The position numbers and the translations under genes are program-made. From Flavobacteriaceae bacterium (lineage in GTDB: Bacteria; Bacteroidota; Bacteroidia; Flavobacteriales; Flavobacteriaceae): DNA of 5,122 nucleotides. A model generated the notes under the pieces. It had not been told where the DNA came from. It made no database searches and saw only the letters and a list, made by a program, of their open reading frames with translations. The stretch covers positions 6,554 to 11,675 of the forward strand of contig NVSL01000037.1 of the NCBI GenBank assembly GCA_002401215.1. The letters are read 5' to 3'. This document shows, one piece after another, positions 1 to 5,122 of this stretch; the stretch's first letter is position 1; each line of letters starts with the position of its first letter.

Positions 1-636
1 TTCAGTTTCTTCATCGCTGCCACCAATCCATCCTGCGCCTTCGGCTTGTTCGCCAGAAAGTTGTGCTTCTTCGGCGGTTTCTAATGTGGCTAAATATCCT
101 TGCAATCCAAAATAGTTTTTTGCTTCTGCAGCTATTTTAGCATCTGCCCAAGTGATGCCAATATCAGAAATATACTCATAATAATGATTGGTTGAAGGAA
201 GGTAATTTGCATCACCAACCGTGATTGAAAAATCGCGATCGCCAGTTGCATTCGTATTGGTTGTATTGAAAACTACAGCTTCAATTGCCGTAATAAATTC
301 AGTGTATAAAACTTCGCCACCACTAAGGCTATTCAATTCTAGTTTTCCTGTTGTAGCATTCCAAACAGTTGTAATAGTTGGATGAGTTCCTGTAAGTGTT
401 AAAGTGTCTTCTCCGTTTTGATATCCAGTTGAAATTTGAATGTACATAGCTTCGGTTCCTGTATTATCAGTATTAAGAATCATAACACTCGTTGCAATAT
501 TTATAGGAGTTCCTGGGCAGTATAGTTGGTCTCCTGTCGCAGTAATTTCTGGTGGGCTATTTTGTGCAAGTACCATCCCCGAAATAAAAAACAAGAAGAT
601 AATTGATAAGAAATATTTAATTTTTGGAAACTGCAT
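1..636 (-). CDS. Secreted cadherin-like/C-type-lectin-like surface protein, N-terminal part (probable T9SS cargo)
   Basis: Partial gene: the frame is open from the ATG at 636 to the left edge, giving 212 residues. Residues 1-24 form a signal peptide: a basic start (MQFPKIK), a hydrophobic core at about 8-23, and a likely cleavage after VLA, before Gln25. Residues about 28-140 are a beta-rich Thr/Asn/Gly segment with the GYQNGEDTL motif at 71-79, a pattern seen in cadherin-like repeats. Residues about 151-212 begin a C-type-lectin-like fold: HYYEYI, then WADAKIAAEA, GYLATLETAEE and AGWIGGSDEE, matching the first half of such domains. From memory of the family, flavobacterial proteins with this exact order are very long and end in a type B type IX secretion sorting domain (gliding-motility-associated C-terminal type). 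That end lies outside the window, so the export route is inferred. The likely role is surface adhesion or glycan binding. The N-terminus is intact. No Shine-Dalgarno sequence precedes the ATG, which is usual in Bacteroidota. Confidence 0.85.
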   Translation of the reverse strand, partial: MQFPKIKYFLSIIFLFFISGMVLAQNSPPEITATGDQLYCPGTPINIATSVMILNTDNTGTEAMYIQISTGYQNGEDTLTLTGTHPTITTVWNATTGKLELNSLSGGEVLYTEFITAIEAVVFNTTNTNATGDRDFSITVGDANYLPSTNHYYEYISDIGITWADAKIAAEAKNYFGLQGYLATLETAEEAQLSGEQAEGAGWIGGSDEETE

Positions 637-654
637 TTGCGAAAAAATAAGGGA

Positions 655-662
655 TAAATATA
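655..662 (-). promoter_or_regulatory. Candidate -7 element for the secreted lectin-like gene
   Basis: On the minus strand this reads TATATTTA, one base off the Bacteroidota -7 consensus TAnnTTTG. It would start transcription roughly 12 to 15 bases before the ATG at 636. A TTG at 678-676 lies upstream, but only 13 bases separate it from the -7 box, shorter than expected for the -33 element. In such AT-rich DNA this could be chance. Confidence 0.25.
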
Positions 663-856
663 CTTAATTATTTATCAACTTTGATTGAATTTGGATGATG
701 TCTGTTTAATTTGAAGTATTCTTTTTTGGAGTTAATTTGGTTATTGATTCTTATAATTTACGATTGATTTTTTAAGAGTATTGAAATTATTTAAAAAGGG
801 AGACAACAGAAATTGTGTGATTTGAAAGATTAATTTAAACTCTCTCAAAAAATCCT

Positions 857-902
857 GTAAATAATCTGTATATTTACGACAGACTTTCAAACAATCAGAT
901 TA
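857..902 (+). repeat. Two overlapping inverted repeats before the DinB-family gene
   Basis: Repeat 1 is GTAAATA at 857-863 with its exact reverse complement TATTTAC at 871-877, 7-base arms around a 7-base spacer. Repeat 2 is TAATCTG at 862-868 with CAGATTA at 896-902, 7-base arms around 27 bases, ending 5 bases before the ATG at 908. The two pairings share bases 862-863, and the left arm of repeat 2 lies in the spacer of repeat 1, so in RNA they could not both form. Repeat 1 overlaps a promoter-like box and could be an operator. Perfect 7-base arms arise easily by chance in AT-rich DNA, so function is uncertain. Confidence 0.35.
869..876 (+). promoter_or_regulatory. Candidate -7 element for the DinB-family gene
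   Basis: TATATTTA, one mismatch from TAnnTTTG, would put the transcription start near 880 and leave a leader of about 28 bases. No TTTG/TTG -33 element is visible at a suitable distance upstream; the nearest TTTG, at 821-824, is too far away. The call rests on the -7 box and its position only. Confidence 0.3.
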
Positions 903-907
903 TTTGT

Positions 908-1405
908 ATGATTAACGCCATCGAAAATAACCTTGAACGAGGTATTAAATTATTAAATTCCATTTCAAACCAAGACTATAGCAACACTTCTGTAGCGCCC
1001 TATTATTCTAGTATTGGTGGGCATATGCGTCATATTCTCGATATTTTTGACTGTCTTTTTGAAGGTTTGCCAAACGGATTGGTAGATTTATCTGCCAGAA
1101 AAAGAAATGAATTGGTTGAGGTTGATACCGCAGAAGGAATTCGTTATTTTAACTCGATTATTGCTAAATTACAGCCTTTAAAAGCTGTTGATTTAGATCA
1201 ACTTATTTTAGTTTCTGATGATTTAGGGATGGGTGTTGTTACTCAAAAATATACTTTGGGAAGTTTGTTAATTCAGGCGCACAGTCATGCCACACATCAC
1301 TTTGCAAGTTTGGGATATATCATTGCTCAGTTGGGAATCGAAATTCCGGATGAAGATTTTGGCTACAATCCTACAACACCAAAAGCACAGTTATTGCAAT
1401 CTTAA
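908..1405 (+). CDS. DinB/YfiT-family four-helix-bundle metal-binding protein
   Basis: 165 residues, a normal length for the DinB/YfiT superfamily of small cytosolic four-helix proteins, which usually bind a divalent metal through three histidines. The expected pattern is present: GGHMRH at 37-42 in the second helix supplies the first histidine (H39 or H42), and HSHATHH at 125-131 supplies the HxxxH pair (H127 and H131) of the last helix. Members include bacillithiol or mycothiol S-transferases and many proteins of unknown activity; the superfamily name comes from a Bacillus damage-inducible gene and does not imply an SOS role. Substrate and reaction cannot be predicted here. The ATG at 908 is the first in frame and lies just after the inverted repeats. 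The gene is the only plus-strand gene in the window, is probably monocistronic, and its last 15 bases overlap the 3' end of the convergent ATP-grasp gene. Confidence 0.88.
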   Translation: MINAIENNLERGIKLLNSISNQDYSNTSVAPYYSSIGGHMRHILDIFDCLFEGLPNGLVDLSARKRNELVEVDTAEGIRYFNSIIAKLQPLKAVDLDQLILVSDDLGMGVVTQKYTLGSLLIQAHSHATHHFASLGYIIAQLGIEIPDEDFGYNPTTPKAQLLQS

Positions 1406-2449
1406 GGTATTCAGTTTTTTAGCATATTTTCTTAAAGCAATCATTTCTTTGCAAAAAGGAATTGTCTTCGCATAAGGGGTTTTTTGCTGCGTATGATTTA
1501 CAGTTGCAATCTGATAAATAATGCCCCAATGTTTTCCGATAGATTTTACCGCGTCAAAATAAGAATTTTTAGAGGCGTCATAAATATGAGTGGGCTCTGA
1601 AATGATTCCGTTGATTTCTAAAATTGTAAAATTCTCACCTTTCAAAAGTTTTTCCATAGATTCATATTTGATATCCAGTCGTCCATAAAACCAACCATCA
1701 ATTTGCAGACTGATGTTGTCAATTACTTCTGTTAATTGCTGATTTATAAGATGGTTTCCGTCAATAAATTCCGTTCCCTTTGAGTGGTTTCCAATTACTG
1801 TTAAGGTAATTTCTACTTCATTTTTCGGGATGGAATTTAAATTGTTTGCATGAATTTTTTGCAGAATATCAAAATAAATAATTGCTCTTTCATCGGCTTT
1901 TATTAATTCGGACAGGGTTTTATTTCCGTCACCAATAACCGTTAAAAATCTTTTTAAAGTGATGGAAGTAATCGTACCATATTTTTCATAGGGTAGGCGG
2001 TAATAGAAAATTCCACACTCTTTTGGGTAGCTGATAAATTCTTGAATAATAATATCAATCGGGGTGCTTTCAACGTATTTTTTCAATTCGTTTTCTGACG
2101 CTATTTTTTGAACTAAGATCCCTCTAAAACCAACATCTGGTTTTGCAATCAGAGGATATTCAATTTTTTCAGATTTAATTTTTTGTATGATTTCTTTAAA
2201 ATCAGCATTCACTTTTACAAAGACAGTTTTTGGTCTGTAAATCTTCGGAATCATTTGAATCGTTTCATATTTTGATTCCATTCCATCACCAGAATTTTTA
2301 ATTCCAGGATTGGTCGCCGTAAAAAAAACAGGGTTTTTAGCTTTGAGAGCTAAATAAAAAGAGTAAGGGATATTGGGCAAATAAAACATATACGAAGGCC
2401 AATGCTCCCAATGTGTAAGTTTGTGAAAAGAAGCTTTGAAGTTGCTCAT
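1391..2449 (-). CDS. ATP-grasp family carboxylate-amine (or similar) ligase, substrate unknown
   Basis: 352 residues with an ATP-grasp core. PLIAKPDVGFRG (99-110) carries the ATP-binding lysine K103 and a glycine loop. IIQEFI (134-139) is the hinge strand with E137 contacting adenine or ribose. GRLDIKY (256-262, D259) and LEINGI (277-282, E278 and N280) are the Mg2+-binding positions of the catalytic half. Such enzymes activate a carboxylate as an acyl-phosphate and join it to an amine, thiol or hydroxyl. Residues 1-60 form a distinctive aromatic-rich N-terminal region (WEHWPSY, FYLPNIPYSFYLALKAKNP, FFTATNPGI) that I recall from a family often loosely annotated as D-alanine--D-alanine ligase; that function is not supported here. 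No signal peptide; probably cytoplasmic, perhaps membrane-associated. The ATG overlaps the stop of the DUF6095 gene in ATGA, a classic coupling arrangement. It is the last gene of the murQ cluster, and its 3' end overlaps the DinB-family gene by 15 bases. I see no terminator. Confidence 0.82.
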   Translation of the reverse strand: MSNFKASFHKLTHWEHWPSYMFYLPNIPYSFYLALKAKNPVFFTATNPGIKNSGDGMESKYETIQMIPKIYRPKTVFVKVNADFKEIIQKIKSEKIEYPLIAKPDVGFRGILVQKIASENELKKYVESTPIDIIIQEFISYPKECGIFYYRLPYEKYGTITSITLKRFLTVIGDGNKTLSELIKADERAIIYFDILQKIHANNLNSIPKNEVEITLTVIGNHSKGTEFIDGNHLINQQLTEVIDNISLQIDGWFYGRLDIKYESMEKLLKGENFTILEINGIISEPTHIYDASKNSYFDAVKSIGKHWGIIYQIATVNHTQQKTPYAKTIPFCKEMIALRKYAKKLNTLRLQ

Positions 2450-2670
2450 TTTTCTGAATCAAAAAATCCGTTGAGGATCGTTTTTACTCCAGTAAAGGCA
2501 AGAATAATTGCTGCGAATAATAAAATGATTCCGGCACTAATCCAAAGATAATTGTCGTCTTTTAAAGCTTTAAAACCGATGGTTAAAACAAAAGGACCTA
2601 AAAACATTAGAGGCAAAGCTGCACCTAAAAATTTAATTCCTTTAACGATAGTTTCTTTATTGCTGCTCAT
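2446..2670 (-). CDS. DUF6095-type small two-helix membrane protein
   Basis: 74 residues from the ATG at 2670 (MSSNKETIVKGIKFL). It has a short charged N-terminus, a hydrophobic segment at about 11-33 containing ALPLMFLGPFVLTIGF, a charged turn KALKDDN (34-40), a second hydrophobic segment at about 42-62, and a charged tail ending DSEK. This predicts a two-pass inner-membrane hairpin with no catalytic motif. Length, composition and position after murQ fit the DUF6095 family of flavobacteria, as I remember it; the family has no known function. The frame stays open to an ATG at 2706, but that would add 12 residues and extend the overlap with murQ from 14 to 50 bases, so the inner start is preferred. 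The TGA stop overlaps the ATP-grasp start codon, so all three genes likely share one mRNA. Confidence 0.78.
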   Translation of the reverse strand: MSSNKETIVKGIKFLGAALPLMFLGPFVLTIGFKALKDDNYLWISAGIILLFAAIILAFTGVKTILNGFFDSEK

Positions 2671-3472
2671 AATAATTAATTGCATTTCGAACGCTACCGT
2701 GTGCAATCAGTAGCTTTTTAGCGAGTGTCTTATCAATATTTAATTCCTCAACAATCATCATCACACCACGATTTACCAACTTGTCGTTAGATAATTGCAT
2801 GTCCACCATTTTATTGTCTTTCACTTTTCCAAGGCGAATCATCACCGAAGTAGAAATCATATTTAAAATGAGTTTTTGAGCGGTACCAGCTTTCATGCGA
2901 GAACTGCCCGTTACAAATTCAGGTCCTACCACACAGGCAATCGGAAACTGCGCAACTTTTGCAAGTGGACTCCCGTTATTCATGGTGATACATCCAGTAA
3001 TAATAGTGTGCTGATTGCATTTTTCTAAGGTTGCAATTACATACGGCGTGGTGCCAGAAGCAGCAATGCCAACCACAACATCATTGGTGGTGATATCGAA
3101 TTTTTGTAAGTCTTTCCATCCTTGATTTGTAGCATCCTCGGCATTTTCAACCGCTTTTCTGATGGCAGTATCTCCGCCAGCAATCAAGCCAATTACAACA
3201 TCATCAGTAACACCAAAAGTAGGTGGACATTCTGAAGCGTCTAAAATTCCAAGACGACCACTTGTGCCAGCACCGATATAAAATAAACGACCACCCATTT
3301 TTAATTTTGGAATGATTTGTTGTACTAAAATTTCTATTTGTGGAATGGCATTCTGAACACATTTGGCAACCGTTTGGTCTTCATTATTTATGTTGACCAA
3401 CAATTCTTTTACACTCATTTTTTCTAAGTGATTGTAGTGAGAATCTTGTTCGGTAATTTTGTTAAAGCTCAT
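2657..3472 (-). CDS. murQ: N-acetylmuramic acid 6-phosphate etherase
   Basis: 271 residues. MurQ cleaves the ether of MurNAc-6-phosphate to give GlcNAc-6-phosphate and D-lactate, a cytoplasmic step of peptidoglycan sugar recycling. The SIS-type sugar-phosphate fold is clear: IGAGTSGRLGILDASECPPT (66-85) is the family signature and contains the catalytic Glu81, equivalent to E. coli Glu83. VENAEDA (108-114) contains Glu112, equivalent to E. coli Glu114. DVVVGIAASGTTPYVIA (131-147) and VTGSSRMKAGTAQKLILNM (187-205) are the other hallmark blocks. The protein ends about 27 residues before the E. coli enzyme (298), with a short C-terminal helical part ending HGSVRNAINYYEQQ. The ATG at 3472 gives the conserved N-terminus (ITEQDSHYNHLEKMSVKEL), so the later Met19 is rejected. 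It is the first gene of a coupled cluster with DUF6095 and the ATP-grasp ligase. No MurNAc kinase, transporter or regulator is visible nearby, so the source of its substrate is unknown. Confidence 0.96.
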   Translation of the reverse strand: MSFNKITEQDSHYNHLEKMSVKELLVNINNEDQTVAKCVQNAIPQIEILVQQIIPKLKMGGRLFYIGAGTSGRLGILDASECPPTFGVTDDVVIGLIAGGDTAIRKAVENAEDATNQGWKDLQKFDITTNDVVVGIAASGTTPYVIATLEKCNQHTIITGCITMNNGSPLAKVAQFPIACVVGPEFVTGSSRMKAGTAQKLILNMISTSVMIRLGKVKDNKMVDMQLSNDKLVNRGVMMIVEELNIDKTLAKKLLIAHGSVRNAINYYEQQ

Positions 3473-3476
3473 AACT

Positions 3477-3484
3477 CAAAGTTA
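3477..3484 (-). promoter_or_regulatory. Candidate -7 element of murQ, abutting the start codon
   Basis: The minus strand reads TAACTTTG, a perfect match to the Bacteroidota -7 consensus TAnnTTTG, ending only 4 bases before the murQ ATG (3472). With normal spacing transcription would begin at or within a base or two of the start codon, giving a leaderless mRNA. The expected -33 position falls inside the terminator hairpin, and no TTTG is seen there; only the TTTA loop lies close, at too short a spacing. Its position right after a terminator favours a real promoter. Confidence 0.45.
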
Positions 3485-3486
3485 AT

Positions 3487-3513
3487 AAAAAAGCCCTAAT
3501 AAATTAGGACTTT
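3487..3513 (-). terminator. Rho-independent terminator of icd
   Basis: Read on the minus strand, AAAGTCCTAA (3513-3504) pairs with TTAGGGCTTT (3499-3490) over all 10 positions, with one G-U wobble, around a TTTA loop (3503-3500). The stem runs into a T-tract (3492-3487), then ATTAAC. It begins 14 bases after the icd stop codon. On the plus strand no strong T-run follows the hairpin, so it acts mainly on icd transcription. It sits in the 55-base gap between icd and murQ. Confidence 0.88.
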
Positions 3514-3527
3514 GATAATTTCATTTT

Positions 3528-5122
<1,595 letters not shown>

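Larger units (their letters stand above)
637..907. other. Divergent intergenic region (271 bases)
   Basis: This stretch separates two genes transcribed away from each other, so it should hold promoters for both. It is very AT-rich and has no credible open reading frame, tRNA or other RNA gene that I can recognise. TTAATTTG occurs twice (about 705-712 and 732-739) but lacks the TA needed for a good -7 match. The only structured part is the last 50 bases before the DinB-family gene, described separately. Confidence 0.6.

Noticed and set aside
440..667. Plus-strand open frame of 75 codons
   Set aside because: Lies opposite the signal peptide and first domain of the secreted lectin-like protein, whose frame has clear protein features; this frame has no recognisable motif.
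908..1405. Reading the DinB-family gene as DNA polymerase IV or an SOS gene
   Set aside because: The name dinB is shared by unrelated families; this 165-residue four-helix metal protein is not a polymerase.
1287..1475. Plus-strand open frame of 62 codons
   Set aside because: Out-of-frame reading of the DinB-family 3' end that continues across the ATP-grasp gene; no sign of a real protein.
1391..2449. Naming the ATP-grasp protein D-alanine--D-alanine ligase (ddl)
   Set aside because: Only the general ATP-grasp motifs match; the distinctive Ddl N-terminal domain and its dipeptide-binding signatures are not seen, and the N-terminal 60 residues differ.
2671..2706. Upstream start at 2706 for the DUF6095 gene
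   Set aside because: The 12 extra residues are simply the murQ 3' end read in another frame; the inner ATG gives the expected family length and a normal short overlap.

Overview
The window looks like a piece of a Bacteroidota chromosome, most likely from the family Flavobacteriaceae (Flavobacterium-like). Several things point this way: AT-rich DNA, start codons without Shine-Dalgarno sequences, TAnnTTTG-type -7 promoter motifs, a secreted lectin-like protein of the kind flavobacteria export through the type IX secretion system, and the combination of murQ with a DUF6095 membrane protein and a monomeric isocitrate dehydrogenase. It reads as ordinary chromosomal core and near-core sequence. I see no insertion sequence, phage gene, CRISPR array, rRNA or tRNA.

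Layout from left to right. Positions 1-636 (minus) hold the first 212 residues of a large secreted protein: signal peptide, a beta-rich cadherin-like segment, then the start of a C-type-lectin-like domain cut by the window edge. Positions 637-907 are a divergent intergenic region with weak promoter candidates and two overlapping inverted repeats. Positions 908-1405 (plus) encode a DinB/YfiT-family four-helix metal protein. It overlaps tail-to-tail by 15 bases with a minus-strand cluster that runs right to left: murQ (3472-2657), a small two-helix DUF6095 membrane protein (2670-2446) and an ATP-grasp ligase (2449-1391). The three cluster genes overlap head to tail by 14 and 4 bases, so they are almost certainly co-transcribed and probably translationally coupled. 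A rho-independent terminator at 3487-3513 separates them from icd (3528 to the right edge, minus), which encodes the C-terminal 530 residues of a monomeric NADP-dependent isocitrate dehydrogenase.

How they work together: MurQ removes the D-lactyl ether from MurNAc-6-phosphate, a step of peptidoglycan sugar recycling. The tight coupling suggests that DUF6095 and the uncharacterised ATP-grasp enzyme are linked to cell-wall or envelope metabolism, but their substrates cannot be read from the sequence. Icd is a TCA-cycle enzyme with its own terminator and appears to be an independent unit. The points most worth a second look are the murQ-DUF6095-ATP-grasp module and the very compact icd terminator/murQ promoter junction, which could give a leaderless murQ mRNA. 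I found no convincing new system beyond these.
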